Positions 41,771 through 51,712 of a DNA stretch of 64,000 bases are shown here, one piece after another. Source of the DNA: Jeotgalibaca ciconiae (lineage in GTDB: Bacteria > Bacillota > Bacilli > Lactobacillales > Aerococcaceae); assembly GCF_003955755.1 (NCBI RefSeq), contig NZ_CP034465.1, positions 2,412,001-2,476,000 on the forward strand, in the 5' to 3' direction. Position 1 is the stretch's first letter, and each line of letters begins with the position of its first letter. Position numbers and translations under genes: made by a program. The notes under the pieces are model-generated. The model did not search any database. It was not told the origin of the DNA and saw only the letters and a program-made list of their open reading frames with translations.

Positions 41771-41804
41771 GAAAGAGGCAATGAATGTTGTCTCTTTCTT
41801 TTTT
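41771..41804 (+). terminator. Intrinsic terminator of the V-ATPase operon
   Basis: GAAAGAGGCAA (41771-41781) with TTGTCTCTTTC (41788-41798), one G-U, six T. Right after it, 41804-41826 (ataaatggggatattataagtt) resembles the first bases of the repeat family. Confidence 0.9.
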
Positions 41805-41893
41805 ATAAATGGGGATATTATAAGTTTTTTTCTGCATTCAATAAATAAATTCATCATGAAATTGAAAATTTGATGTGAAAAGATACTTGTATG

Positions 41894-41922
41894 TTTTCAC
41901 TTTTCTCGGATTGTGGTACACT
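41894..41922 (+). promoter_or_regulatory. Candidate promoter of gmk
   Basis: TTTTCA, 17 bp, TGG-TACACT (extended -10). Confidence 0.55.
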
Positions 41923-41996
41923 AGTGGGAAATAACTTACGTCATTTTAATGGAAAGTTACAAAAGCAAGCAAATTAGATGGATGGTGGATTTACTA

Positions 41997-42608
41997 ATGA
42001 CCGAAAAGGGATTACTAATTGTACTATCTGGTCCTTCAGGAGTGGGAAAAGGAACAGTTAGGCAAGCGATTTTTTCACAGGGTGAACAAGAGTTTATGTA
42101 TTCAATTTCAGCTACGACCCGGAAACAAAGAGAAGGGGAAGTAGATGGCATTGATTATTTTTTCAAATCACGAGAAGAGTTTGAAAGAATGATTGAGAAA
42201 AATGAGTTACTTGAGTATACAGAATATGTAGGCAATTACTATGGCACGCCAATCGACTATGTGAAAAAGACGCTTGAAGCTGGAAATGATATTTTTCTGG
42301 AAATCGAAGTTCAAGGTGCAATGCAAGTTAAAGAACGTATGCCAGAAGGTATTTTTATCTTTCTAACACCTCCTGACATGATGGAATTAGAAGCTCGAAT
42401 TATTAATCGCGGGACGGATGCTTCGCCGGTTATTCGAGAGAGAATGGAAAAGGCCGTTGAAGAACTAAACTTAATACGCTATTATGACTATGCAGTTGAA
42501 AATGATACCGTTGATAATGCGGTCAACAAAGTATTGGCAATTATTAAAAGTGAACATTTAAAAGTATCACGCATATTAGATACAAAATTGAGAACAGAAA
42601 AGGAGTGA
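41997..42608 (+). CDS. gmk: Guanylate kinase
   Basis: GMP + ATP to GDP + ADP. P-loop [17 protein letters not shown]-binding [19 protein letters not shown] and [11 protein letters not shown]. 203 aa from ATG 41997 ([15 protein letters not shown]); in-frame starts at 41982 and 41949 exist, and none has a strong binding site (GGTGG near 41984), so the start is only fairly sure. Followed by rpoZ after 7 bp, the common gmk-rpoZ-priA cluster. Confidence 0.93.
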   Translation: MTEKGLLIVLSGPSGVGKGTVRQAIFSQGEQEFMYSISATTRKQREGEVDGIDYFFKSREEFERMIEKNELLEYTEYVGNYYGTPIDYVKKTLEAGNDIFLEIEVQGAMQVKERMPEGIFIFLTPPDMMELEARIINRGTDASPVIRERMEKAVEELNLIRYYDYAVENDTVDNAVNKVLAIIKSEHLKVSRILDTKLRTEKE

Positions 42609-42615
42609 TGATACG

Positions 42616-42816
42616 ATGATGCTTTACCCATCGATTGACAAGTTGTTAGGTCAAGTTAATTCAAAGTATTCCATGGTGATTGTTTCCGCAAAACGTGCGC
42701 ATGAATTACACGAAAAAGCAGAACCTCTTTTAGAAGAGTATGAATCTCATAAAAATGTTGGACGAGCTCTAGAAGAAATTGTTGCTGGAGAGTTAACGGT
42801 TAAAGAAGATTACTGA
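42616..42816 (+). CDS. rpoZ: RNA polymerase omega subunit
   Basis: Stabilises the beta-prime subunit. 66 aa: MLYPSIDKLLGQVNSKYSMV then SAKRAHEL and KNVGRALEEI, all typical. AGGAGTG upstream; two adjacent ATGs (42616, 42619). Ends at a terminator before priA. Confidence 0.93.
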   Translation: MMLYPSIDKLLGQVNSKYSMVIVSAKRAHELHEKAEPLLEEYESHKNVGRALEEIVAGELTVKEDY

Positions 42817-42831
42817 ACTAAAAAATTACAT

Positions 42832-42873
42832 AAAAGTTGCTGAATTTGCTTGTCGAATCCAGCAACTTTTTCT
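42832..42873 (+). terminator. Intrinsic terminator of gmk-rpoZ
   Basis: AAAAGTTGCTG (42832-42842) with CAGCAACTTTT (42860-42870), T-rich tail. Confidence 0.88.
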
Positions 42874-42894
42874 TTTGGAGTCTGACAATAAAAA

Positions 42895-42928
42895 TTGACA
42901 AGACTTTATAATGCGAATCTAGTAAAAT
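42895..42928 (+). promoter_or_regulatory. Promoter region of priA
   Basis: Consensus TTGACA at 42895-42900, but the boxes downstream are poorly spaced (TAGTAA at 19, TAAAAT at 22 bp). A TATAAT at 42907-42912 could pair with TGACAA (42883-42888). Exact start not decided. Confidence 0.45.
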
Positions 42929-42963
42929 GAGTAGTGAAAACAATCGTTAAAGGAGGAAAATCA

Positions 42964-45372
42964 TTGAAACAAATTGCAAAGGTGATTGTAGATGTACCTG
43001 CTATGCAAACAAATCGACCATATGATTATGTAATTCCTCTTAATCTTGTTCAAAAACTTGAAATAGGTATGCGAGTGGAAGTGCCTTTTGGATCTCGCTC
43101 GATTCAAGGCTTCATAACTGAGATTGTAGATGACTCAAATTATGATGGTGAGTTAAAGGAAATTGTTCGTCCTCTTGATATCGAACCAGTACTGACAGAA
43201 GAATTACTTCAGTTGGGAAAAGATATGGCAGACCGCATATATTCTTATCAAATTTATTGTTATCAAACCATGCTCCCTACCATGCTGAAAGCAAAATATT
43301 CAAAAGAATTTTTTTTAACAGATGAAATAGAAGAAGCTCTGTGGTTTGATTTGTTCGAAGGACAAGATACATTATCGTGGGAAAGAGCACTGGAAAAAGG
43401 GGTGCTTCCACAGTTATTAGATTTAAAGAAAAGAGAAAAGGTTGATCTTCGTTATCTCGTCAAAAATCAAGTAAAATCAAAAAAAATCAAAGTATATTGT
43501 TCAGCAATGTCCTGGTTGCAAATTGAAGAAGAATTAGAAACACTGCCGAAAAATGCTAGTAAGCAAAAAGAACTGCTGCATGCTCTACAAAAAATAGAAG
43601 ATCAGTGGATGACAAAAAAAGAATTTCAAGAACAATTCGATCTTTCAGCGCAAACTGTTCAAACTGGAGTGAATAAGCGTTGGTTGAAAGAAGAAGAAAA
43701 AGAAGTATATCGTGATCCGCTAAAAAATCATCATTTTTCTCAAACAGAAAATAAACAGTTAAATGATGCTCAAACAGAAGCTTTTAATCAAGTTAAAGAA
43801 GCCATTGAAAACAACGAACATCATGTTTTTCTTTTAAAGGGTGTGACAGGCAGCGGGAAGACAGAAGTATATCTGCAGTTAATCGGAGATGTTTTGAAGA
43901 AAGGGAAGACGGCTCTGATGCTGGTACCTGAAATAGCCCTTACTCCACAGATGGTCCGTCATTTTAAAGAACGTTTCGGCAATGATGTGGCGGTAATGCA
44001 CAGTGGGTTATCGGCTGGAGAAAAGTATGATGAATGGCGGAAAATAAAACGAGGCGAAGCTCACGTCGTTGTTGGAGCTCGCTCATCCATATTTTCTCCT
44101 GTAGAAAATCTAGGTATTGTTATTATCGATGAAGAACACGAAACGACCTATAAACAAGAAGACAACCCTCGATACCATGCTCGAAATGTTGCAATATACA
44201 GAGGAAAGTACAATCAGTGTCCAGTGATTCTTGGAAGTGCCACGCCTTCGCTTGAAAGCCGTGCTAGAGCTCAGAAAAATGTTTATAAATTATTGGAACT
44301 ACCAGATCGAATCAACGCAAAAGCAATGCCAGAAGTTCAAATTGTCGATATGAGAGAAGAGTTTCAGGAAAATAACCGTGGTAATTTTTCACGTGTTTTA
44401 CAAGAAAAAATCCAAGATCGCCTACAAAAGAAAGAGCAAAGTGTTTTACTATTAAATAGACGAGGTTACTCTTCATTTATTATGTGCCGTGATTGCGGAT
44501 ATGTTTTAGAGTGTCCAAATTGTGATATCAGCATGACCTTTCATATGGACACAAAGGGGATGAAATGCCATTATTGTGGCCATGAGAAGCCAGTTCCAAA
44601 GACCTGCCCGAAATGTGCAGGTCACCAATTCCGCTACTATGGAACCGGCACTCAAAAGATTGAAAAAGAGCTGAATGAGCTCTTTCCAGAAGCAAGAATC
44701 ATTCGAATGGATGTTGATACAACAAGAAAAAAAGGTGCGCATGAAAAACTATTGGATGCATTTGGGAAAGGGAAAGCAGATATATTATTAGGCACGCAAA
44801 TGATTGCAAAAGGATTGGATTTTCCCAATATTACGCTTGTAGGGGTAATCAACGCGGATACATCTTTGAACTTGCCAGATTTTCGCTCTTCCGAAAAAAC
44901 ATTCCAGTTACTCACCCAAGTAAGTGGGAGGGCGGGACGAGCTGATTTGGTGGGAGAAGTGATCGTCCAGACATTCAATCCTGAACATTACGCCATTGAA
45001 TACGCCAAGCATCATAACTATGATGGGTTTTACCGCCAAGAAATGGTCTTGCGTCATCATGGAGGTTATCCGCCTTACTATTTCACTACGCAAATTACCG
45101 TTAGTGATGCAGATGAGAAAAAAGCACAAGTGAAAATATACGAAATTAATGCCATGATCCGAAAACAAATGGGTGAAGGAACTATTGTCTTAGGACCTTC
45201 AAAAAGTTCAATTGCCAAAATGAATAATCGTTATTATTTTCAATTATTAGTTAAATATAAAAACGAGCCACGTTTACATGATGTATTAACAATGATTTTA
45301 GATCAATCACAAAAAGACAATGCAAAAGGATTATATATATCAATCGATACAGAACCAGTGAATTTCTTCTGA
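42964..45372 (+). CDS. priA: Primosomal helicase PriA
   Basis: Restarts stalled forks by binding branched DNA and loading the primosome. N-terminal 3'-end-binding domain (VDVPAMQTNRPYDYVIP), winged helix, Walker A GVTGSGKTEVYL (about residue 295), DEEHETTYKQEDNPRYHARN, a zinc site with CRDCGYVLECPNC and CHYCGH ... CPKC, and QVSGRAGR. 802 aa. TTG start at 42964 with AAAGGAGG 7 nt upstream; an extension to 42934 would skip this site. Confidence 0.96.
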   Translation: MKQIAKVIVDVPAMQTNRPYDYVIPLNLVQKLEIGMRVEVPFGSRSIQGFITEIVDDSNYDGELKEIVRPLDIEPVLTEELLQLGKDMADRIYSYQIYCYQTMLPTMLKAKYSKEFFLTDEIEEALWFDLFEGQDTLSWERALEKGVLPQLLDLKKREKVDLRYLVKNQVKSKKIKVYCSAMSWLQIEEELETLPKNASKQKELLHALQKIEDQWMTKKEFQEQFDLSAQTVQTGVNKRWLKEEEKEVYRDPLKNHHFSQTENKQLNDAQTEAFNQVKEAIENNEHHVFLLKGVTGSGKTEVYLQLIGDVLKKGKTALMLVPEIALTPQMVRHFKERFGNDVAVMHSGLSAGEKYDEWRKIKRGEAHVVVGARSSIFSPVENLGIVIIDEEHETTYKQEDNPRYHARNVAIYRGKYNQCPVILGSATPSLESRARAQKNVYKLLELPDRINAKAMPEVQIVDMREEFQENNRGNFSRVLQEKIQDRLQKKEQSVLLLNRRGYSSFIMCRDCGYVLECPNCDISMTFHMDTKGMKCHYCGHEKPVPKTCPKCAGHQFRYYGTGTQKIEKELNELFPEARIIRMDVDTTRKKGAHEKLLDAFGKGKADILLGTQMIAKGLDFPNITLVGVINADTSLNLPDFRSSEKTFQLLTQVSGRAGRADLVGEVIVQTFNPEHYAIEYAKHHNYDGFYRQEMVLRHHGGYPPYYFTTQITVSDADEKKAQVKIYEINAMIRKQMGEGTIVLGPSKSSIAKMNNRYYFQLLVKYKNEPRLHDVLTMILDQSQKDNAKGLYISIDTEPVNFF

Positions 45373-45409
45373 TTTTGTTTTCTAGCTAGAAAGGGGAGAA
45401 GGTGTGGGA

Positions 45410-45508
45410 ATGACAGAGATTGTATCAGAAGCACACCGCAAAAATGAAACGAATTATTTTTATGGGAACACCAGAATTTTCGGTTCCAATTCTAGAAGCT
45501 TTATTTGA
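45410..45508 (+). other. Short out-of-frame ORF with the only good RBS before fmt
   Basis: ATG 45410 follows AAGGGGAGAAGGTG at good spacing but opens a 32-codon frame that overlaps fmt in another frame and stops at 45508. Its peptide resembles nothing I know. It may be a leader peptide that couples to fmt, or chance. Confidence 0.3.
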
Positions 45509-46385
45509 AAGTGAGTACGAAGTAGTTGCCGTTGTTACGCAGCCGGACCGACCTGTGGGGAGAAAAAGAGTGTTAACACCTCCACCGATAAAAGAAGCTG
45601 CTTTAAAGCATCAAGTTCCAATCTATCAGCCTGAAAAAATTTCAGGGTCAAAAGAATTAGAAGAGTTGATTGCTTTAGAAGCAGATTTGCTCATAACAGC
45701 TGCATATGGACAGTTTTTACCAACTAAATTATTAAATGCGCCAAAACATCGGGCAATTAATGTCCATGCTTCTTTATTACCAAAATATCGTGGCGGAGCA
45801 CCCGTTCATTATGCGATTATTGAAGGAGAAAAAGAAACAGGCGTATCCATTATGTATATGGAAAAGAAAATGGATGCAGGTGCTGTCTTAGCTCAAAGGA
45901 GCATTCCCATTGAGGAAGATGATGACGTGCAATCCATGTTTGATAAATTGAGTCTCTTAGGAAGAGATTTATTAATGGAGGTACTGCCTAAGTTATTTGC
46001 AGAAGAAATCACTCCAGTAGAGCAAGATGAAAGCAAAGTAACCTTTTCTCCCAATATATCTCGAGAAGAAGAACGGATTGATTGGGACCAAACTGCGGAG
46101 CAGATTGCTAATAAAGTAAGAGGAATGCGTCCTTGGCCTGTTGCGCATGCACTTTTAGATGGGGAAAGATGTAAAATTTGGCAAGCAAAGAAAACAGATA
46201 AGGAGACAACATTATCCCCAGGTTCTATTGTAGAATGGGATAAAAAATCCTTGTTTGTTGCTTGCGGAAATGGCACAGTATTAAAAATCACCGAATTACA
46301 GCAAGCGGGAAAAAAGAAAATGTCTATAAATAATTTTCTAAATGGGAATGACATTGAGGCGATTAAAAGAATAGGATTTGACTAA
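45444..46385 (+). CDS. fmt: Methionyl-tRNA formyltransferase
   Basis: Formylates initiator Met-tRNA. Begins MKRIIFMGTPEFSVPILE; catalytic region NVHASLLPKYRGGAPVHYAI with the conserved Asn, His and the SLLPKYRG loop; C-terminal OB-like domain. 313 aa. The family N-terminus fits ATG 45444, but no Shine-Dalgarno precedes it; TTG 45420 in the same frame is the alternative. In other Firmicutes def lies between priA and fmt; it is absent here. Confidence 0.93.
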   Translation: MKRIIFMGTPEFSVPILEALFESEYEVVAVVTQPDRPVGRKRVLTPPPIKEAALKHQVPIYQPEKISGSKELEELIALEADLLITAAYGQFLPTKLLNAPKHRAINVHASLLPKYRGGAPVHYAIIEGEKETGVSIMYMEKKMDAGAVLAQRSIPIEEDDDVQSMFDKLSLLGRDLLMEVLPKLFAEEITPVEQDESKVTFSPNISREEERIDWDQTAEQIANKVRGMRPWPVAHALLDGERCKIWQAKKTDKETTLSPGSIVEWDKKSLFVACGNGTVLKITELQQAGKKKMSINNFLNGNDIEAIKRIGFD

Positions 46386-46386
46386 T

Positions 46387-47772
46387 ATGAGTAAAAAGAA
46401 AACAAATAAAATTGTCCATTCTGTAAGATACCTAGCAACTGAGATGCTGGATGCAATTGATACAGAAGGTGCCTATTCCAATATTCTTTTGAATGCGATA
46501 ATCGAAAAAGAGCAATTAAACAGCGCAGATATTGGTTTATTGACAGAGTTGGTTTATGGAGTCACACAAAGAAAATTAACACTTGATTATTTCTTGCAAC
46601 CCTTTATTCGGAAACCTCAAAAAATGCAAAGCTGGGTAATAAATCTACTGCGTCTGTCTGTTTATCAAATTGTTTATCTGGATAAAATACCTGATCATGC
46701 AATTTTTTATGATGCAGTTGAAATTGCCAAACAAAAAGGTCATACTGGGATTGCTAAACTAGTAAATGGTGTTTTACGTAATTTCCAACGAACAGGGTGG
46801 CAAGATTGGGAAGAAATTCCAGATCAAACGAAAAAATTGTCAATTGGGGCAAGTGTTCCAGAATGGTTAGTAAAGAAATTTATCAAGGACTTTGGGCATG
46901 CAAAAGCTGAAAAATTGCTATTATCTCTCCAACATGCTCCTTATCTTTCTTTGCGAGTCCAAAACCCAGAAAAATTGGATGAAATAAGAGAAGCCTTGGA
47001 AAAAGAAGGTATTGAAACGGAGCGCAGTCCAATTTCACCCGTAGGATTACGCGTGAAATCAGGAAAAGTGACGCATAGTTCCTTCTTTAAAAAAGGTGCG
47101 ATTACAATTCAAGATGAGTCTAGTCAACTAGTAGCTTTATTTGGTAAACTAGAGAAAGCTGATGCGGTGCTTGATGCTTGTGCAGCGCCTGGCGGCAAGA
47201 CCATTCATATGGCTAGTTTTTTAGATGAAGGATCAGGAGGAACTGTCCATGCACTTGATATTCATGAACATAAAATCCAGCTGATTGAAGAAAATGCTCG
47301 ACGTATGAATGTTTCTAATCGAATAAATACCCATTTGCTGGACGCAAAACAAGCGGATACTCAATTTTCCAAAGAGCAATTCGATGTTGTTTTTGTAGAT
47401 GCACCTTGTTCTGGTTTAGGGCTAATGAGACGAAAACCAGAGATTAAATATGTAGTAACAAAGCAGGGGATTACTTCCTTACAAGAGGAACAATACAATA
47501 TTTTAACGGCTGTTGAACAGTTAGTGAGAAAAGGCGGCAGATTAGTATATAGTACGTGTACACTGGCGAGGGAAGAAAATCAGGAAATTGTTGAAAAATT
47601 TCTAACAGAGCATCCTAATCATCGTGTGCTGCCTGCTAACTCCGCAGTCAATGAAAACGGAGACGAGAAATTTCCATCCGAAATCGTTACTTCAGAAGGA
47701 TATATTCAAATTTTCCCGGATGATTTTGGCACTGATGGCTTTTTTATCTGTGTGATGGAAAGAGTAGAGTGA
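46387..47772 (+). CDS. rsmB: 16S rRNA (cytosine-967-C5)-methyltransferase
   Basis: N-terminal NusB-like helical domain (about 10-140) and C-terminal SAM methyltransferase. CAAPGGKT binds SAM; the two cysteines are in DAPCSGLGLMRRKPE and STCTLAREEN. 461 aa. ATG 46387 chosen; TTG 46378 is an alternative overlapping fmt. Next to fmt and stp-prkC as in Bacillus. Confidence 0.95.
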   Translation: MSKKKTNKIVHSVRYLATEMLDAIDTEGAYSNILLNAIIEKEQLNSADIGLLTELVYGVTQRKLTLDYFLQPFIRKPQKMQSWVINLLRLSVYQIVYLDKIPDHAIFYDAVEIAKQKGHTGIAKLVNGVLRNFQRTGWQDWEEIPDQTKKLSIGASVPEWLVKKFIKDFGHAKAEKLLLSLQHAPYLSLRVQNPEKLDEIREALEKEGIETERSPISPVGLRVKSGKVTHSSFFKKGAITIQDESSQLVALFGKLEKADAVLDACAAPGGKTIHMASFLDEGSGGTVHALDIHEHKIQLIEENARRMNVSNRINTHLLDAKQADTQFSKEQFDVVFVDAPCSGLGLMRRKPEIKYVVTKQGITSLQEEQYNILTAVEQLVRKGGRLVYSTCTLAREENQEIVEKFLTEHPNHRVLPANSAVNENGDEKFPSEIVTSEGYIQIFPDDFGTDGFFICVMERVE

Positions 47773-47790
47773 TAGAGGAGACGGAAGAGA

Positions 47791-48534
47791 ATGCAAATTG
47801 CTTATGGAAGTGATAGAGGTAAGAATAGAAAGATAAACGAAGACTTTGTCAGTTGGTTTTCTAATGAAAATGGACAGCCTTTATTGTTGCTTTGTGATGG
47901 AATGGGCGGTCATCAAGCTGGTGACGTAGCAAGTGAAATGGCTGTTTCTCATATGGGAGAAGCTTGGAAACCAACTTCTTTTACCGATTGCGAACAAGTT
48001 TCTGTCTGGTTATTGAATACCATTCAAAAGGTAAATCGTTTAATTTTTCAAAAATCCTTGGATTTTACTGATTTAGATGGAATGGGAACGACTTTAGTAG
48101 CTGCTACTTATATTGGTAAAGAACTAGTCATCGCTCATGTTGGGGATAGCCGAGCTTATCTATACCGAAATTATCAATTGAAGCAACTAACGGAGGATCA
48201 TTCTTTGGTCCATGAATTAGTGAAATCAGGTGAGATTTCATCTGAAGAAGCCAAGAATCATCCACAAAAAAATATTGTTACCCGTTCCGTAGGTACAAGA
48301 GAGTCAATTCAAGTCGACCTAACATCCATTCCGGTACTTGAGAATGATATTTTACTACTGTGTACCGACGGATTGAGTAATATGGTGGATGAAGTAGGTA
48401 TAAAAGGTGTTCTGAAAGATTGGCTTAGTGTAGAAGAAAAAACGAATAAATTAATAGAGTCAGCAAATGAAGCAGGCGGCTTGGATAATATTTCTGTGGT
48501 ACTTGCAGACTTTTCTGAAAGAAGGGAGGAATGA
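47791..48534 (+). CDS. stp: PP2C-family Ser/Thr phosphatase
   Basis: Reverses PrkC phosphorylation. PPM metal motifs in order: GSDRGKNRKINEDF, LCDGMGGHQAGDVAS, GTTLVAA, VGDSRAYLYR, TRSVG, LLCTDGLSN, DNISVVL. 247 aa. ATG with GGAAGAG; its stop overlaps the prkC start. Cytosolic. Confidence 0.95.
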   Translation: MQIAYGSDRGKNRKINEDFVSWFSNENGQPLLLLCDGMGGHQAGDVASEMAVSHMGEAWKPTSFTDCEQVSVWLLNTIQKVNRLIFQKSLDFTDLDGMGTTLVAATYIGKELVIAHVGDSRAYLYRNYQLKQLTEDHSLVHELVKSGEISSEEAKNHPQKNIVTRSVGTRESIQVDLTSIPVLENDILLLCTDGLSNMVDEVGIKGVLKDWLSVEEKTNKLIESANEAGGLDNISVVLADFSERREE

Positions 48535-50540
48535 TGTTGTTAGAAATCGGTAAAAAAATCGGTGAACGATATAAAATAATTCGTCACATTGGTACAGGCG
48601 GAATGGCGAATGTATATTTAGGGCATGACCTGATACTTGATCGAGATGTTGCAGTGAAAGTACTTCGTTACGATTTCCAAAATAATAAAGAAGCGCTTAG
48701 ACGATTTCAAAGAGAAGCTCTTTCTGCAACGCAGCTCATTCATCCGAATATCGTTGGTGTATACGATGTTGATGAAGATAACGGACTGCAATACATTATT
48801 ATGGAATACGTTGAAGGAACGGATTTAAAGAAGTATATCGAAAAAAACGGAAAAGCTAGTCCGGAAGAAGCCATTCATATTATGAGCCAAGTTCTTTCTG
48901 CAATGGCACTTGCTCACCGAAATCGAATTATTCATCGGGATATTAAGCCTCAAAACTTATTAATCGATAAAGATAATACGATTAAAGTAACGGATTTTGG
49001 AATTGCCGTAGCACTTTCTGACACATCTATTACTCAAACAAATACACTTCTTGGTTCCGTTCATTATATTTCACCTGAACAGGCTCGGGGGAGTATGACT
49101 ACGATTAAATCGGATATCTATGCGCTAGGAATTGTTCTGTATGAATTGTTGAATGGGAAAGTGCCTTTTGATGGAGAATCTGCTGTTTCCATTGCGTTAA
49201 AACATTTCCAAGAACCGATGCCTTCAATACGAGAACAGAATCCAGAAATTCCACAAAGTTTAGAAAATGTAATTCTAAAAGCAACGGCGAAAGAACCGAT
49301 TGACCGCTATGAATCATGTGAAGATATGCTGCATGATTTGGAAAGCTCTTTAAGTCCTAGTAGAGCCCATGAGGAAGTTTTCACTCCTGCGGCCATGCTA
49401 GATGAGACGAAAGTACTTGAACCGATAAAAGTACCTGATAAGACGCAAAAAGAGCAGACAGTGACGGCAACAACTGTGGAAGATTCAACAGCACAGAAAG
49501 AAAAAGAACGAAATTCTAAAAAAGAAAAGAAATCGAAAAAAAAGAAATGGATTTTTGCAATTCTCTTTCTTATTGCAGCTATTGCAATTGCAGCCTTTGC
49601 TATATTTATGAACCGAGAACCGGATCCTGTTGAAGTACCTGCTATTTCAAATGTGAATGAGAATACAGCGCGGTCATTGTTGCAAGAAGCAAATTTAACC
49701 GTTGGGGAAGTAATTGAAGAATACAATGAAGAAGTTGCAGAGGGCTTTGTTATTAGGACGAATCCCGAATCGGGTGAGTTCCTTCCGCCTAGCTCCGAAG
49801 TGGATTTATACATAAGTCTCGGAAACGAACCAGTTATTTTTGATGACTACTTGGGAGAAAACTATTCCGATGCCCGTTCAGAGTTAAGAGAACTTGGTTT
49901 CATGGTTGAAAGAGAAAATGTATATGATGAATCAGAATCAGGAACTGTTCTGGGGCAAAGCATCGATCCCAATACTGAAGTGGTCGCAAAAGGAACAAAA
50001 GTAGTATTAACTGTTAGTATGGGAGAACAAACCTATACAATGGAAAATCTTTCGGGATTAAACCGAGAAGCTGTAGAAAGTTATGCAGATGAATATGGAT
50101 TGAATGTAGATTTTAATGAAGAAGCTTCTGATGAGATTGCAGAAGGACTCGTTCTTTCACAATCGATTTCTCCATTAAGTAATTTCAATCGTGGAGACAA
50201 TATTACTGTTACTATTTCTTCAGGACCTGCTGAACCAGAGATTGTTACTTTTTCAAAAGAAATTACGATTCCGTTCGAAGCTCCTCAAGAGGAAAGCTCA
50301 AGTGAAGAAAGCAATTCAGAATCAAATTCTTCCGAGAGCGCAAGTCAGCCTGCTCGAAATCATGTTATTATTTACATGAAAGATGCAGACCACAAAATCG
50401 AAGATGTCTTCCGTGAATTTGATATTAAAGAAGAACAAAAAGTTACCCTAAACTTCCGAATCCTTGAAGGAGAAAATGGGGCTTACATCGTCGAACGCGA
50501 TGGTAAAGTGATTATGGAAGAAGATAATCTAACTGAGTAG
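48534..50540 (+). CDS. prkC: Membrane Ser/Thr kinase with PASTA repeats
   Basis: Cell-wall-sensing kinase. Kinase domain (about 10-272): GTGGMANVYLG loop, AVKV lysine, HRDIKPQNLL, DFGIA. A basic juxtamembrane stretch, one transmembrane helix (about 338-360), three PASTA domains (about 365-565), a Ser/Glu-rich linker (about 583-605) and a final ~60-residue domain. ATG 48534 or 48531 (overlap ATGA with stp); GGGAGG is close to both, and TTG 48537 has the best spacing. 668 aa. Directly after stp. Confidence 0.95.
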   Translation: MLLEIGKKIGERYKIIRHIGTGGMANVYLGHDLILDRDVAVKVLRYDFQNNKEALRRFQREALSATQLIHPNIVGVYDVDEDNGLQYIIMEYVEGTDLKKYIEKNGKASPEEAIHIMSQVLSAMALAHRNRIIHRDIKPQNLLIDKDNTIKVTDFGIAVALSDTSITQTNTLLGSVHYISPEQARGSMTTIKSDIYALGIVLYELLNGKVPFDGESAVSIALKHFQEPMPSIREQNPEIPQSLENVILKATAKEPIDRYESCEDMLHDLESSLSPSRAHEEVFTPAAMLDETKVLEPIKVPDKTQKEQTVTATTVEDSTAQKEKERNSKKEKKSKKKKWIFAILFLIAAIAIAAFAIFMNREPDPVEVPAISNVNENTARSLLQEANLTVGEVIEEYNEEVAEGFVIRTNPESGEFLPPSSEVDLYISLGNEPVIFDDYLGENYSDARSELRELGFMVERENVYDESESGTVLGQSIDPNTEVVAKGTKVVLTVSMGEQTYTMENLSGLNREAVESYADEYGLNVDFNEEASDEIAEGLVLSQSISPLSNFNRGDNITVTISSGPAEPEIVTFSKEITIPFEAPQEESSSEESNSESNSSESASQPARNHVIIYMKDADHKIEDVFREFDIKEEQKVTLNFRILEGENGAYIVERDGKVIMEEDNLTE

Positions 50541-50601
50541 AACATTTCATGGTGGAAAGAGGCTGTGTACTTTTTCAAGACAATAACTAGTTAAGGAAAT
50601 G

Positions 50602-50650
50602 AAAAAAAGCTGTTGAGAGGTGAGTGAATCCATCCTTCAATAGCTTTTTT
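50602..50650 (+). terminator. Intrinsic terminator of the priA...prkC group
   Basis: AAAAAAGCTgTTGA pairs with TCAAtAGCTTTTTT (one G-U). A repeat copy starts 4 nt after the T-run. Confidence 0.88.
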
Positions 50651-50654
50651 GATA

Positions 50655-50830
50655 GACTAGGGGATTATAAGTTCAGCCATCAATGTCTAGCTCCCAAGTC
50701 CTGACCTAGTGAAAAAAAGATAAATTTGCCCCATTGCGCGCTTCGCTGCTCGCTAACGCATATCATTCGACTAACCCGCTGAAGCGTGAAGTCTCCTGAC
50801 AATTCAGGGTCAAATTTCTTATTTTTTATA
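50655..50830 (+). repeat. Terminator-adjacent repeat, copy 5 (long form, 3'-truncated)
   Basis: Matches the long form through the 50-bp segment and the AAATTTC region, then breaks off near 50830, losing the terminal GCGGAC/GTCCGC hairpin. Starts 4 nt after the prkC terminator T-run. 50852-50883 (gcaagcttcggctcgtaaa...) is a relic shared with 25783-25815. Confidence 0.85.
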
Positions 50831-50983
50831 TTCATACGATTTCTCAAAACTGCAAGCTTCGGCTCGTAAAAAAGGCCTGAAACTAGCTCGACCTTAATCG
50901 AATTACAAATCAGATGCGATTATTCTTACATTCTACTGGAGTACAGTAGAACAAATATTCCTGATTCCATGATTAGCCCATTT
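50831..50983. other. Gene-free stretch between copy 5 and gpmA
   Basis: Besides the relic at 50852-50883 it holds a perfect hairpin TTCTACTG/CAGTAGAA (50931-50938 with 50944-50951). That could act as a weak 3' end for gpmA on the minus strand, although no T-tract follows. Confidence 0.5.
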
Positions 50984-51670
50984 TTATAGATAATATTTTT
51001 TAATAACATCTAATTCTTCTGTTAATTCATATACCAAAGGCTGCCCAGTTGGTATTTCTAATTTCATGATCTCATCATCAGAAATTTCTTCCATATATTT
51101 TGCCAAAGCTCTCAGTGAATTTCCATGGGCTGCCACTAAAACAGTTTTTCCATCTAAAACTGCAGGTGCAATTTGGTCTTCCCATAAAGGAATCACGCGT
51201 GCCAATGTTCTTTTTAAATCTTCTCCCATGGGAACGACCCTTTTTTGCAACTGAGCATAGCGTCGATCATTTAGAGCTGAATGTGGATCATCAGGTGTCA
51301 ATAAAGGTGGTAAAATATCATAAGAGCGGCGCCACTCTTGCACTTGCTGGATGCCGTATTTATCCGCAGTCTCTTTTTTATTGAGGCCTTGCAAAGCTCC
51401 ATAATGCCGTTCATTCAAGCGCCAAGTCTTAACTTCCGGTACCCATAACTGTTCAGAGTCCTCTAAGACAATATGGCACGTTTTAATGGCTCTTTTCAAG
51501 ACAGATGTAAAAGCTAAGTCTAACTCAATTCCTGCTTCTTTTAATTTTCTGCCTGCTTCATGAGCTTCCTTCATTCCTATATCAGTTAAGTCCACGTCAA
51601 CCCAACCTGTAAATTGATTCAGTGCATTCCATTCACTTTGACCATGCCGCACAAAAATAATTCGTCTCAC
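50984..51670 (-). CDS. gpmA: 2,3-bisphosphoglycerate-dependent phosphoglycerate mutase
   Basis: Interconverts 3- and 2-phosphoglycerate in glycolysis. Catalytic RHGQSEWN near the N-terminus, [11 protein letters not shown], and [11 protein letters not shown] with the second His. 228 aa from GTG (51670), AGTAGGGA upstream; a longer in-frame reading back to 51877 adds sequence without family match and crosses the rsgA promoter. Single gene on the minus strand, divergent from rsgA. Confidence 0.94.
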   Translation of the reverse strand: MRRIIFVRHGQSEWNALNQFTGWVDVDLTDIGMKEAHEAGRKLKEAGIELDLAFTSVLKRAIKTCHIVLEDSEQLWVPEVKTWRLNERHYGALQGLNKKETADKYGIQQVQEWRRSYDILPPLLTPDDPHSALNDRRYAQLQKRVVPMGEDLKRTLARVIPLWEDQIAPAVLDGKTVLVAAHGNSLRALAKYMEEISDDEIMKLEIPTGQPLVYELTEELDVIKKYYL

Positions 51671-51706
51671 ATGTATCCCTACTTTCTCTATCTTTTCCTT
51701 CCTTTT

Positions 51707-51712
51707 ATTATA
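51707..51712 (-). promoter_or_regulatory. -10 box of gpmA
   Basis: TATAAT on the minus strand, 37 nt before the GTG; the -35 is not convincing. Confidence 0.45.
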
